A program made the translations under genes and the position numbers. A DNA stretch of 22,065 nucleotides from a virus: positions 1-22,065 of the IMG/VR virus record IMGVR_UViG_3300036772_000009; one strand, 5' to 3'. This document shows positions 1 to 7,783 of the stretch, piece after piece. Under the pieces are notes generated by a model. The model did not search any database and was not told the DNA's origin. It saw nothing but the letters and a program-made list of their open reading frames with translations. The stretch's first letter is position 1, and the number at the start of each line of letters is the position of its first letter.

Positions 1-105
1 TGCCGCCCCATCAGCGGCCTTAACAACGCGCCGTGTTTGTGTCTTCCGGCCGTCGAGAATAGCTCGCACCATCTCACCGTTAAAAATCATTCCGCGCTCT
101 TTCAT
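1..105 (-). CDS. N-terminal part of a phage accessory protein (MKERGMIFN... type), cut by the window edge
   Basis: Only the first 35 codons are visible; the gene runs off the left end. The start ATG (105-103) overlaps the TGA of the upstream gene as ATGA, which suggests translational coupling. The visible peptide contains ILDGRKTQTRRVV, a segment I associate with small enterobacterial phage proteins sometimes described as ASCH-like or simply hypothetical. The lysine/arginine-rich stretch would suit nucleic-acid binding, but that is inference. It is the most distal pL operon gene in view. Function is unknown. Confidence 0.6.
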   Translation of the reverse strand, partial: MKERGMIFNGEMVRAILDGRKTQTRRVVKAADGAA

Positions 106-494
106 TGGCCTGACTCCTTGCGCAGCTCTTTCGCCAGCCACTCCAGCGCCATGACCGGCACGCCGATTCGACCAGTTAACTCAAATTTTTTCAGTAGGTG
201 CTCGATTGCCATGTCCACACCCTGCGCCTGAATCCTTTTCAATACCGCATCCGTGACAGGGGTGCTCAGGCTTACCGCCTCATCAACAGCCGTGGCAAGC
301 GCACCATCAGTACCGGTTTCAAATGAATCTGCTATCTCTTCAATGCCCTGCTTCTGGCAGGCGTTTTCCGCCGCCAGCCCATCACACTTCTGCTTCAGCC
401 CATCACGCTCTTTCAGTAGTGCGGCGATAGTCGTTACGTGCTCAGCATTGCGCTCAGCCAGTTGACTCATGGTCAATCCATCATTAACTGTCAT
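102..494 (-). CDS. Hypothetical phage protein with N-terminal coiled coil
   Basis: This 130-residue protein has a likely coiled coil at about residues 10-50 (heptad-like alanine, leucine and glutamate spacing), then a helical C-terminal part ending in LAKELRKESG. Proteins of this composition are common in the distal left operon of enterobacterial phages and have no known role. It sits between a 54-residue gene upstream and the partial gene downstream, which it overlaps by 4 bases. The ATG at 494 is assumed; an in-frame Met at residue 9 (MSQLAERN) is a reasonable alternative. I do not recognise a domain. Confidence 0.65.
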   Translation of the reverse strand: MTVNDGLTMSQLAERNAEHVTTIAALLKERDGLKQKCDGLAAENACQKQGIEEIADSFETGTDGALATAVDEAVSLSTPVTDAVLKRIQAQGVDMAIEHLLKKFELTGRIGVPVMALEWLAKELRKESGQ

Positions 495-504
495 CTCTTA
501 TCCC

Positions 505-669
505 TCAGTGCTTCGTGGCTTTAATGAATTTGTCGATGTGCCGGTTCTCATCTGGAGACGGGAAGCTGTTCCGTGCTTTAAGTTCGGCCTCGGATGGCAT
601 AGGCTTATCGCGGCGACGTGCGACTAAATCCCCGGGCGTTAAATCAGCGTTGTATTGACCGTTAAACAT
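505..669 (-). CDS. Small hypothetical phage protein, 54 aa
   Basis: The ORF is open further upstream, but the likely start is the ATG at 669-667, preceded by GGAG at a spacing of 7 bases; a GTG two codons upstream is less likely. The start lies inside the last codons of the DUF5405-type gene (8-base overlap), so the two are probably coupled. The product is hydrophilic and charged (contains VARRRDKPMPSE) with no membrane segment. It belongs to the string of accessory genes at the end of the pL operon. I do not recognise the family. Confidence 0.55.
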   Translation of the reverse strand: MFNGQYNADLTPGDLVARRRDKPMPSEAELKARNSFPSPDENRHIDKFIKATKH

Positions 670-946
670 GCTCACGCTCCACATATTCAGATATGGATTT
701 GCTGACTGTCTGACTGAGGTTTTCGATATGCAGAACCAGCGCCTGCAATGTCTGCGCATCTGACGCGAGGATTTCCCGGTGGCATAGCTCTTTCACAAGA
801 TGCTCAAGCTTCGAGTAATAACGTGCTGAGCTGAGAGTTTCTTTCCCTGCGTTATCACCTTTTTCGATGATTACTTTCTCGCGCAAAACAAGGTCGTGAG
901 TAGTCCCGGTAATGACGTATTTACCGATTTCGATATTGAGTTTCAT
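662..946 (-). CDS. DUF5405-type phage protein
   Basis: This 94-residue protein starts at an ATG 7-8 bases after AAGGA. Its layout (an N-terminal strand region with YVITGTTHD, a VIIEKGDNAGKETL segment, then a helical half with LVKELCHREI) resembles the DUF5405 family found in P2-like and lambdoid phages. The family has no known function. It lies 8 bases after the upstream gene and overlaps the next by 8 bases, so it is part of the distal pL transcript. The family assignment is from memory of the motif pattern. Confidence 0.6.
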   Translation of the reverse strand: MKLNIEIGKYVITGTTHDLVLREKVIIEKGDNAGKETLSSARYYSKLEHLVKELCHREILASDAQTLQALVLHIENLSQTVSKSISEYVEREHV

Positions 947-954
947 GCTTATCC

Positions 955-1260
955 TTAGTCGCTAGTGCGATGACCGAAGCGACCAAATCGGACGCGTGAA
1001 CGGTCGTCTGTGTAATTTGTCGGAAGGTGAGGGCCGTGTGTTTCGTAGAACGGACGGAACGATGCGCGGTAGTTGTCATGCCAAAGCTGACTGTCTGCGA
1101 AGGCGTCGGCCTGGCGTTCCATGCGCTGCTGCTTTGTTTCTGCCGTGGCATCGCTTCCTTGCGATTGCGCCCAGTATTTTGCAAAGTTCGCCATCACTTC
1201 CTCTTTCGTTTTGGAAGAACACAGACGAGGGTTATCCGCCCCGGGTGGAGGTGATGGCAT
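955..1260 (-). CDS. Hypothetical phage protein, 79-101 aa
   Basis: Two starts are possible. The ATG at 1260 has AAGGA 7 bases upstream and gives 101 residues beginning MPSPPPGADN. The ATG at 1194 (MANFAKYW) has GAGGAAG close upstream and gives 79 residues. Both have plausible ribosome binding sites. The product is charged and rich in Arg, Asp and aromatic residues toward the C-terminus (RSRVRFGRFGHRTSD). No domain is recognised. It follows the SSB gene by 23 bases in the pL operon. An overlapping ORF in another frame (921-1184) is probably spurious. Confidence 0.5.
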   Translation of the reverse strand: MPSPPPGADNPRLCSSKTKEEVMANFAKYWAQSQGSDATAETKQQRMERQADAFADSQLWHDNYRASFRPFYETHGPHLPTNYTDDRSRVRFGRFGHRTSD

Positions 1261-1283
1261 GGTTAAATCCTTAGAGGGTTAAA

Positions 1284-1865
1284 TCAGAATGGAGCGTCGT
1301 CTTGGGCGTAGTGATAATCATCGGATGGTGCGGCGTTGCTGCCTTTCTTGCGATTATCCTTATCCTTCATAGTTGAAAGCATATGGTTAATGGTTTCGGG
1401 GTTCTTTCCTTCCGCTTTCTCTTTCAGTGTCTGACCTGTCTGGGCAATGAAGGGGATACGAATTTCCATTTGATAGCTGTCAGACCCATCGCGCTTTGAC
1501 GTCAGAACCTTTTGCAGAACCAGCCCTATCTTCTTGCCATGAAATTCTGGTGCCACAAAACTGCTTACAGATAACATCTGTTGGGTCAGCTGCTTAACTC
1601 CTGCGCACCCCATCATTGCGTGAATAACATTGGCACCAAATTTGTTTTCGGTTCCATCGTTCTTCTGGGTGCAGACATTGAGATACTGAACCTTGCGTCC
1701 ATCGTCAGATTCACCGGAGAACTCAATAAAGCGAGCGCCTTTCTCTGACTGCTTTAACGCCGCCTCGGTGATGGTCAGGATGTACGCACCAGTTTCGTTG
1801 ATAAATCCCCCTTGGCCCGCTGTTAATGCCGCTTCTTCGTTGTAAGTAAAAATTACGTCACTCAT
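1284..1865 (-). CDS. Phage single-stranded DNA-binding protein, partner of Sak4
   Basis: This 193-residue protein ends in an acidic stretch capped by DDAPF, the kind of tip SSB proteins use to dock partners. The body contains beta-rich segments compatible with an OB-type fold (FIEFSGESDDGRKVQYLNV, about residues 46-64). The ATG overlaps the TGA of the Sak4-like gene as ATGA. A Sak4 gene next to a cognate SSB is the arrangement known from phage HK620, where the SSB stimulates Sak4 annealing. The expected role is to coat ssDNA made by the neighbouring exonuclease and load the annealase. The assignment rests on C-terminus and context, so some uncertainty remains. Confidence 0.7.
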   Translation of the reverse strand: MSDVIFTYNEEAALTAGQGGFINETGAYILTITEAALKQSEKGARFIEFSGESDDGRKVQYLNVCTQKNDGTENKFGANVIHAMMGCAGVKQLTQQMLSVSSFVAPEFHGKKIGLVLQKVLTSKRDGSDSYQMEIRIPFIAQTGQTLKEKAEGKNPETINHMLSTMKDKDNRKKGSNAAPSDDYHYAQDDAPF

Positions 1866-2542
1866 GCCGCTGTTTCCTTAATTTGATGAACATTAGATAA
1901 TCCCCAGTATTCGCAGATGGTCGCGTCTACCGTGGCGAGATCGTTTTCAATTTCGTTTTCTTCGAACATGCCCATTGGCGACTTAACAGTGTCTGAGCCA
2001 TTGTTCTTTGTTGTGAAGAGATATTGCCCGTCGCGAGTGTGGGTACGCAGAACAATGGTGAACATGCCTTCAACGGTTATCTTTTCATCCAGCATTTTCC
2101 CGATTGTCTTCATCTTGACGCGGCCCATCGCTGTTTCCTCTGTGTGGGCCATGAAATACACTCGAAGGTCGTCAGGGGCATCCTGAGCGGCTTTAATAAC
2201 CTCCCACGCATGACGTCCAATCTCGGTGAACTTATCGAATGACTTTTCTTCTGAGCGGCGCATGAACTCGTTGCTCATGACGTATTGGAAATCATCAATG
2301 ATGACGACGTGCTTCCCATAATCACGGGCTTTCCTAATGACCGTGGCGATAAGATTCCAGTCATCAGATACCAAAACGCTTCCTTGCTTCTTGGCCTTGT
2401 CCCATGGCTTCCATTCAGTTGATTTAAACGGGAGTGGCTTACCTACTGACTTAATTAAAATGGCATCCTGCGGGTTAATATTGCGCAGGCTGGTTGATTT
2501 ACCTGTGCCGGACTCACCGAGCACTAATGTCGCTGTACCCAT
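1862..2542 (-). CDS. Sak4-like RecA-fold ATPase / single-strand annealing protein
   Basis: This 226-residue protein starts directly into a P-loop: Walker A GESGTGKST at residues 9-17 and a Walker B-like strand VVIIDD at 79-84. Short ATPases of this kind next to a phage SSB are the Sak4 group, remote RecA relatives that anneal single strands during phage recombination. The gene sits one base after the ExoX-like gene and overlaps the SSB gene by 4 bases, forming a compact recombination cassette that takes the place of lambda Red. A generic AAA-type ATPase is the alternative label. The ATPase call is firm; the Sak4 role is inferred from size and neighbours. Confidence 0.8.
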   Translation of the reverse strand: MGTATLVLGESGTGKSTSLRNINPQDAILIKSVGKPLPFKSTEWKPWDKAKKQGSVLVSDDWNLIATVIRKARDYGKHVVIIDDFQYVMSNEFMRRSEEKSFDKFTEIGRHAWEVIKAAQDAPDDLRVYFMAHTEETAMGRVKMKTIGKMLDEKITVEGMFTIVLRTHTRDGQYLFTTKNNGSDTVKSPMGMFEENEIENDLATVDATICEYWGLSNVHQIKETAA

Positions 2543-2543
2543 G

Positions 2544-3212
2544 TCATTTATCCAGGTGATGTTTAATAGTGAACCGCATGTCCTCTGACATGTCCGTGAT
2601 ATTTATAAACGCCCATCGGAGCCAACCAGGGTCTTGTTTTGCTACTTCTTCATAGGTTTTACCGCGATACTTTCCAATGTGAACTGTACGAAGCAAAACG
2701 GGTTGATTTGATATTTCCAGCATCTGCTCTACAGACCATTCGGAATCTGCAAGAATCTTCTTGAGTAGGCCTGCTGTTACGTAGCAGTCATACAGTGCGC
2801 GGTGGGCGTGAAGGTGTTCAGGAACCCAAGGGTTAATATCCAGTGCGTAGCGTAGGAACTGGTTAGAGTGGCTTTCAAGTTCAGGCCAAAGCCTGGCTGC
2901 GAGCTTTCGAGTGCAAATCCATTCGCATCCCATATCAGGCAGGACTCCTTTATCGAATGGGGCGTTGTGCGCCACCAGATAGTCAGCGCCTTTGTAGCGG
3001 TCAACCACATCTTCAATGGGCGGCATTTCTACTACCATATCCTCGGTTATGTGATGGATTGCCATAGCTGAGAAGCCGATAGGACGGTCAGGCTTAACAA
3101 AGTTACTTAACGGGTTTTGTATTTCACCGGGAACAACATCAACGCTGGCAATCTCAACGACACCTCCATCGAAACCGCACGTTTCCGTATCAATCACTCG
3201 AAAAATAGTCAT
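2544..3212 (-). CDS. exoX-like: ExoX-like DnaQ-family 3'-5' exonuclease
   Basis: This 222-residue protein has all three DnaQ/DEDDh exonuclease motifs: DTET at residues 8-11, AHNAPFD ending at Asp87, and HRALYD with His137 and Asp142. The sequence is close along its whole length to E. coli exonuclease X as I remember it (about 220 residues), including the C-terminal GKYRGK and DPGWLRW segments. ExoX degrades DNA 3' to 5' and acts in repair and recombination. Here it heads a recombination block with Sak4 and SSB. Its ATG overlaps the preceding stop as TAATG. AGGAG lies 10 bases upstream, so both coupling and direct initiation are possible. Confidence 0.9.
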   Translation of the reverse strand: MTIFRVIDTETCGFDGGVVEIASVDVVPGEIQNPLSNFVKPDRPIGFSAMAIHHITEDMVVEMPPIEDVVDRYKGADYLVAHNAPFDKGVLPDMGCEWICTRKLAARLWPELESHSNQFLRYALDINPWVPEHLHAHRALYDCYVTAGLLKKILADSEWSVEQMLEISNQPVLLRTVHIGKYRGKTYEEVAKQDPGWLRWAFINITDMSEDMRFTIKHHLDK

Positions 3213-3361
3213 TAGTTAAAGTCTCCTGAAAATTCCTTCCAGCTAACCGGCTCATTGCCACGCTCGGCAGCCAGATTAATTTGATCGCAAACTTCGTCCT
3301 CGATCATGTCCAGCATGATTTCCGTGAAAGCTTTTTCATCCCATTGTTCTGACGCGCTCAT
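3212..3361 (-). CDS. Small acidic hypothetical protein, 49 aa
   Basis: This short ORF reads MSASEQWDEK at its start and VSWKEFSGDFN at its end, with many Asp and Glu residues and few basic ones. Its ATG overlaps the preceding gene's TGA as ATGA, and its own TAA overlaps the exoX-like ATG as TAATG. Tight coupling on both sides is good evidence that it is a real gene despite its length. No domain is recognised. Position suggests, but does not show, a role linked to the exonuclease. Confidence 0.65.
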   Translation of the reverse strand: MSASEQWDEKAFTEIMLDMIEDEVCDQINLAAERGNEPVSWKEFSGDFN

Positions 3362-3561
3362 GCTGCATTCTCCTGCTTTATAATTACGCTGAACCCCTGA
3401 GCCTCCAGGAACTCGACAATCTCTTTCTGGTCCATCTGGAGAAGGATTTCGGTGGGGTTGTTGGTCTGGTCAAGTTGCACATCCTCGGCAATGATTTTCA
3501 TCTTCCCGGCATGTACGCTCTGGCGTGTTGTGAAGCACGAACAGGTTAGGTTGATGTTCAT
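3358..3561 (-). CDS. Small hypothetical phage protein, 67 aa
   Basis: The start is the ATG at 3561, chosen because GGAGG lies 5-6 bases upstream; an in-frame GTG 18 bases earlier would place that Shine-Dalgarno inside the gene. The start overlaps the Kil-like stop as ATGA. The product has an N-terminal strand-like region with a Cys pair (TCSCF) and a helical C-terminal half (KEIVEFLEAQGFSVIIK). No family is recognised with confidence. It lies in the kil to recombination interval of the pL operon, where lambdoid phages carry varied small genes. Confidence 0.6.
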   Translation of the reverse strand: MNINLTCSCFTTRQSVHAGKMKIIAEDVQLDQTNNPTEILLQMDQKEIVEFLEAQGFSVIIKQENAA

Positions 3562-3707
3562 TGACCCCTCCGATACCACGGTAAGTTAATTGCCGATTTC
3601 ATCTCAGCGTTGGCCTGCGCCCACATGCGGCCGTCACCCAGATAGCGAGCAATAACCGCCTTGCTTTGCGCCGCCTTGAGTTTGTTATGGTTAATGCTTA
3701 GTGACAT
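3558..3707 (-). CDS. kil: Kil-like host cell division inhibitor
   Basis: This 49-residue protein aligns without gaps to the core of lambda Kil (47 residues) as I remember it: QSKAVIARYLGDGRMWAQA here against QTKFTIATFIGDEKMFREA in lambda. The gene lies directly downstream of cIII in the pL operon, as in lambda. Lambda Kil blocks FtsZ ring assembly and kills or filaments the host when the left operon is induced. The ATG overlaps the end of cIII by 10 bases and the stop overlaps the next gene as ATGA. Assignment rests on motif and position; toxicity is inferred. Confidence 0.72.
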   Translation of the reverse strand: MSLSINHNKLKAAQSKAVIARYLGDGRMWAQANAEMKSAINLPWYRRGQ

Positions 3708-3826
3708 AAGGCCTCCAGAGATTTACGAGCCGCACGAATAAGTCGACGAACGCGCTTAGATAATTCGGATTCAGCGGGATAGAAAGCGGACATGACGCCA
3801 CTTCCCGCGAGGCTTAGTTGCATCAT
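3698..3826 (-). CDS. cIII: CIII protein, inhibitor of FtsH (HflB)
   Basis: The 42-residue product begins MMQLSLAGSG and carries an amphipathic basic helix (ESELSKRVRRLIRAARKSL, about residues 19-37), the hallmark of CIII. CIII protects CII from the FtsH protease and so favours lysogeny. Lambda CIII is 54 residues, so this is a short form. Two adjacent ATG codons are available; the first is 7 bases after AAGGA. It is the first gene after the terminator at about 3890 and overlaps kil. The presence of cII on the right arm agrees. Confidence 0.82.
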   Translation of the reverse strand: MMQLSLAGSGVMSAFYPAESELSKRVRRLIRAARKSLEALCH

Positions 3827-3886
3827 GGGAAATTCCTTTGTTAGGTTTGTGTTCATTCATCAGCCTTAAGCTCAGGAATGGACGCA

Positions 3887-3912
3887 ATAAAAAACCACCC
3901 GAAGGTGGCTTA
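3887..3912 (-). terminator. Rho-independent terminator in the pL operon
   Basis: On the minus strand a CCACC stem with a TTCG loop and a GGTGG arm (3895-3908) is followed by a run of six T. It sits right after the stop of the coiled-coil gene and before cIII. N-modified polymerase would read through it, so it can act as a tL-type terminator that separates pre-N and N-dependent expression of cIII, kil and the recombination genes. Confidence 0.85.
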
Positions 3913-4734
3913 GATGACATTAAGCTGCTGGTCTATGTAGGCTTTGTCAGCCTCAAATTTTTCTTTCGACTTGTTGAATTGCGCTGTTATGTTTTCGAAA
4001 GATCTCTCACATGTTGAATGCATTCCAGCTCGGATAAGCAGAATCTCATCTGCGCTGAACTCAATTCCCATCTTCTTGAGTTGCTGTAATTCTTCAACGC
4101 GCAAGGAGTTGATGAGCTTAATCGCGCAGGATTTAACAAATTCTTGCGCCTCTTCATACGTCTTGAAGAATGTGACATCTGAATAGCCGCCACTTCCATC
4201 ACTCCAGCGATTTACGCGAAGTCCGATTTTCCCATCAGAATTACCAAGAACAGACATCATCTTTAGGCCTTCATATCTCTTGTTACCGTAGGAGTTTTCG
4301 ATAACAGACATGTACTCAGAGAAGCGCTCTATCTTTGGAATGCGATAATCAGCCTGCACTGCGTAATTAAGTTGCCCGGTCATTACATCGATGAAGTGAT
4401 TCAGGTCTTGCTCGTCAATGTGATCAGCAAAGGCCTTTACCTGCTTAAGCTGATCGCGATACAAGCTCAACTTGTTTCTTGTATCGGCTATTTCACGATT
4501 AACGGAATCAATCTGTGCCTTAGCCTTTGCAAGTGCCGCCTCTTGTCGCGCCTTCTCTTTGGAGAGGTAAGTTTCAACTGGCGTGTCGTGCAGGCTCTTG
4601 GCAATGAAACGCTCACCGCCTGGAATCTCGTCGCCCTGCGGCGTAACGAACACTTCCTGAACGATGGTTTCTTGATTATTCAGTGCGCCGACGATCACTA
4701 CCTTGCGACCATCAGAAAGAAATTTGGTGTCCAT
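3910..4734 (-). CDS. Unknown phage protein with central coiled coil, 274 aa
   Basis: The start ATG at 4734 has GGAG 6 bases upstream. The N-terminal 60 residues look like a small beta domain (contains VVIVGALNNQETIVQEVF). Residues about 60-100 form a strong coiled coil (KEKARQEAALAKAKAQIDSV and on). The rest is mixed, with a glycine-rich segment RWSDGSGGYSDVTFF near residue 180, and the C-terminus returns to charged helix. There is no signal peptide or membrane segment. It lies between N and cIII, a slot where other lambdoid phages carry exclusion or antirestriction genes, but nothing in the sequence assigns a function. Confidence 0.7.
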   Translation of the reverse strand: MDTKFLSDGRKVVIVGALNNQETIVQEVFVTPQGDEIPGGERFIAKSLHDTPVETYLSKEKARQEAALAKAKAQIDSVNREIADTRNKLSLYRDQLKQVKAFADHIDEQDLNHFIDVMTGQLNYAVQADYRIPKIERFSEYMSVIENSYGNKRYEGLKMMSVLGNSDGKIGLRVNRWSDGSGGYSDVTFFKTYEEAQEFVKSCAIKLINSLRVEELQQLKKMGIEFSADEILLIRAGMHSTCERSFENITAQFNKSKEKFEADKAYIDQQLNVI

Positions 4735-4825
4735 ACTTTTCTCCAGTTAAAAAAATGCCGCAGTTAAGCGACAATAGGGACAACGAGGGTTTAGAATCTG
4801 CTCTCAGTGAAAGCTGATGCGGAAG

Positions 4826-5020
4826 TTACTCGGCGGGCGGGGCGGGTAGTGGCATCCAGTGGGTAGGGTGGCAGGAAATTAGCACCCCTTCGAATTGTGC
4901 AAATTGAAAGTCGCCATTACCTATATGAAAGCCAACCATCTGCTCTTTTGTATCAGAGCAAAAAACAAGAACATCCTTCGTCCTGCTGGGAACTTCGTCA
5001 CTGCACTTTATCCATTCCAT
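4826..5020 (-). CDS. DUF551-family phage protein
   Basis: The product begins MEWIKCSDEVP and ends THWMPLPAPPAE, the conserved ends of the DUF551 family of small proteins common in enterobacterial phages. The ATG at 5020 is preceded by AGGAG at a spacing of 6; a GTG one codon upstream is also open. The family has no known function. It lies downstream of a rho-independent terminator (5036-5061), so its expression probably depends on N. Confidence 0.82.
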   Translation of the reverse strand: MEWIKCSDEVPSRTKDVLVFCSDTKEQMVGFHIGNGDFQFAQFEGVLISCHPTHWMPLPAPPAE

Positions 5021-5035
5021 CACTCACTCCTCTGC

Positions 5036-5061
5036 ATAAAAAAGGCCGCCATTTGGCAGCC
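5036..5061 (-). terminator. Rho-independent terminator between pL operon genes
   Basis: On the minus strand a GGCTGCC arm, an AAAT loop and a GGCGGCC arm (one G-U pair; 5044-5061) precede six T. It follows the stop of the 101-aa gene by 36 bases and would stop unmodified transcripts before the DUF551 gene. It is a likely tL1 equivalent for this phage. Confidence 0.88.
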
Positions 5062-5097
5062 TGTAATTTAACTATCCGGAAATTCCGGAATGTTCAT

Positions 5098-5403
5098 CTA
5101 CGCAGCGTTAGGCTCACGTGGCTTGTAGTTGAAAACGTGCCAGTTATCTCGTAACTGGATAGTGTCGTAAGTATCTCTCCGCTCAGATAAACCAAGCTCA
5201 ACGGCTAGTGCGTGGAGTTCATGCCCCCGTTTAATCAAGTCCATCCCAATCCAGTCTTTATCCGCTGATATTTTTTGCGACTGCTTTGGAGTTAAGTCTC
5301 GATAGTCCTTGTCACTGAGCTTTTGCATGCGGTTCAAATCTGACTTCATTTCTCGGAGTTGCTTAATCATGGAGTCAATTTTCTTAATTTTCGATTCAGT
5401 CAT
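5098..5403 (-). CDS. Hypothetical phage protein, 101 aa
   Basis: The gene starts 7 bases after the stop of N, with only a weak Shine-Dalgarno (GTGAGTGAAG), so it may rely on coupling to N. The product is basic and helical at the N-terminus (KIKKIDSMIKQLREMKSDL, a likely short coiled coil) and ends in an aromatic-rich tail (RDNWHVFNYKPREP). No domain is recognised. It is the only gene besides N before the first terminator, so it should be made early without antitermination. Confidence 0.65.
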   Translation of the reverse strand: MTESKIKKIDSMIKQLREMKSDLNRMQKLSDKDYRDLTPKQSQKISADKDWIGMDLIKRGHELHALAVELGLSERRDTYDTIQLRDNWHVFNYKPREPNAA

Positions 5404-5410
5404 ACTTCAC

Positions 5411-5677
5411 TCACTTAACGATATGCACCGCTTCTTTGCGGACTGTGCGATGACCTGCGTGGAAGATTGCAACCTGCGGCAGGCAACGGTTATCTGCGCT
5501 GTCATAAACCTTTGTGTCGCGACCTATGAGAGCTTTGCTAACACGGTCAACCTTCTTGCTCAGCGTTAATACCTGACGAACCGGCTTTGCGCTTACTCCC
5601 ACTAACAGGGGGTTGGCAACTTTCCATTCAGCCTGTTTAGCTGCGCGTTGTTCGCGGCGGCGTTCTTGTGCGTTCAT
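5411..5677 (-). CDS. N: N transcription antiterminator, lambda type
   Basis: The ORF is open far upstream, but the gene starts at the ATG at 5677, 4 bases after AGGAGG. The product (88 residues) starts with an arginine-rich motif (RRREQRAAKQAEWK) followed by NPLLVGVSAKPV, nearly the lambda N sequence as I remember it. The C-terminal half, which in lambda contacts NusA and RNA polymerase, diverges and is shorter (lambda N is 107 residues). N binds boxB RNA and lets polymerase read through early terminators. Matching boxB sites are present at nutL and nutR in this window. It is the first gene of pL. Confidence 0.93.
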   Translation of the reverse strand: MNAQERRREQRAAKQAEWKVANPLLVGVSAKPVRQVLTLSKKVDRVSKALIGRDTKVYDSADNRCLPQVAIFHAGHRTVRKEAVHIVK

Positions 5678-5832
5678 ACATCCTCCTGTCAGTGTGTTTT
5701 GGTGGTGTGGTGATGGCATCCCAGAGCGCCAGTCGGTGGATTCGAACCCCAACCTGCCAACAATCCAGTTGAGCGCCTCTTCGCTGGTACGAAGAGCCTT
5801 CACCACACCCCGAAACATACTTCGGTGTATTT

Positions 5833-5863
5833 GCCCTTCTTCAGGGCCATCTGTTAATGAGCA
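5833..5863 (-). promoter_or_regulatory. nutL: nutL (boxA and boxB)
   Basis: Read on the minus strand, boxA is TGCTCATTAACA (5863-5852), one base from the rrn boxA TGCTCTTTAACA. boxB is GCCCTGAAGAAGGGC (5847-5833), a 5-bp stem with a GAAGA loop, which I recall as the lambda nutL boxB. It lies between pL and N, as expected. Confidence 0.93.
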
Positions 5864-5905
5864 TCCATCGTCCTGATGGGTAGTGCGTCCTGCTGATGAG
5901 GTAAA

Positions 5906-5932
5906 ATTACAAGAAAGATTGTATGTTGTAAA
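5906..5932 (-). promoter_or_regulatory. pL early promoter (approximate)
   Basis: On the minus strand a TTTACA hexamer (5932-5927) and a TGTAAT hexamer (5911-5906) lie 15 bases apart; TAATTT with a 17-base spacer is an alternative -10. Both overlap operators OL1 and OL2, as repressed lambdoid early promoters do. The transcript would reach nutL after about 40 bases. The exact start is uncertain. Confidence 0.6.
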
Positions 5933-5976
5933 CAAGAAATATTGTATTTGAGGGCAAAAAAAACAAACTCAATTGT
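5909..5976. promoter_or_regulatory. OL operators OL1-OL3, 434 type
   Basis: Three 14-bp partial palindromes: ACAAGAAAGATTGT at 5909-5922, ACAAGAAATATTGT at 5932-5945 and ACAAACTCAATTGT at 5963-5976. All have ACAA and TTGT half-sites around a 6-bp centre, the known 434 operator plan. The start-to-start spacings are 23 and 31 bp. OL3 departs most in its left half. Confidence 0.9.
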
Positions 5977-6002
5977 TTTATAACGGAAAATAGTTTGTTT
6001 TT
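5956..6002 (-). terminator. Possible AT-rich terminator of the cI operon, enclosing OL3
   Basis: On the minus strand AAAAACAAACT (6002-5992) is matched by AGTTTGTTTTT (5969-5959), with three more T following. The loop of about 22 bases contains most of OL3. It lies 24 bases after the stop of the exported-protein gene and could end the cI transcript before it meets pL. The stem is A-T rich, so strength is doubtful. Confidence 0.4.
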
Positions 6003-6025
6003 AATTTGATTTGGTTAATGAATGG

Positions 6026-7065
<1,040 letters not shown>

Positions 7066-7077
7066 CTACCTCTGTAA

Positions 7078-7380
<303 letters not shown>

Positions 7381-7387
7381 GTAACCC

Positions 7388-7420
7388 CGCTCTTTACACA
7401 TCTCCGAGCTGAAGAAGCTC
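7388..7420 (+). promoter_or_regulatory. nutR: nutR (boxA and boxB)
   Basis: boxA reads CGCTCTTTACA (7388-7398). boxB is GAGCTGAAGAAGCTC (7406-7420), a 5-bp stem with the GAAGA loop. The loop is the same as in nutL while the stem bases differ but still pair, as expected for an N-binding hairpin under structural selection. Confidence 0.92.
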
Positions 7421-7494
7421 AGTAATCAAAAAGACTACAAATCTAAGTGGCCCCCGCTACGGGTTCGCCGCGTAACTACTTATTCAACAAGGGA

Positions 7495-7527
7495 AGTATG
7501 ACAAATGGAACACGCAAACAAACGCAA
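7495..7527 (-). promoter_or_regulatory. pRE promoter, CII dependent
   Basis: On the minus strand TTGC, six bases, TTGC (7527-7514) is the CII recognition pattern, flanking the -35 region. A CATACT -10 (7500-7495) lies 17 bases from the central hexamer. It overlaps the start of cII, as in lambda, and drives antisense cro plus cI during establishment of lysogeny. Confidence 0.88.
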
Positions 7528-7783
7528 TGAGGCCCTACGCATTGAGAGCGCATTACTCAACAAGATTGCATTGATTGGCACAGAGAAAACTGCGGCTGCC
7601 GTAGGCGTCGATAAAGCGCAGATAAGCCGTTGGAAGCGTGACTGGATTCCTAAATTTTCAATGCTTCTGGCCGTGCTGGAGTGGGGCGTTGTCGATGATG
7701 AGATGGCGAGGCTGGCGCAGCAGGTAGCTAAGTTGCTGACAAAAGAAAAAGCGCCGAGCTGCGGGAACAGCTTCGACGCTTAG
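7505..7783 (+). CDS. cII: CII transcription activator
   Basis: The first 80 or so residues (ANKRNEALRIESALLNKIA, then GVDKAQISRWKRDWIPKFSM) are nearly those of lambda CII. The HTH covers about residues 25-45. The protein is 92 residues against 97 in lambda, and its C-terminal tail (KAPSCGNSFDA), the part that controls FtsH turnover, differs. CII activates pRE and so sets up lysogeny. A pRE overlapping its start and an OOP-like terminator antisense to its end are both present. It is the second gene of pR after nutR. Confidence 0.96.
   Translation: MEHANKRNEALRIESALLNKIALIGTEKTAAAVGVDKAQISRWKRDWIPKFSMLLAVLEWGVVDDEMARLAQQVAKLLTKEKAPSCGNSFDA

Noticed and set aside
921-1184. 87-codon minus-strand ORF in the left accessory region
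   Set aside because: It overlaps the 955-1260 and DUF5405-type genes in another frame and has no good ribosome binding site; the alternative frame fits the gene spacing better.
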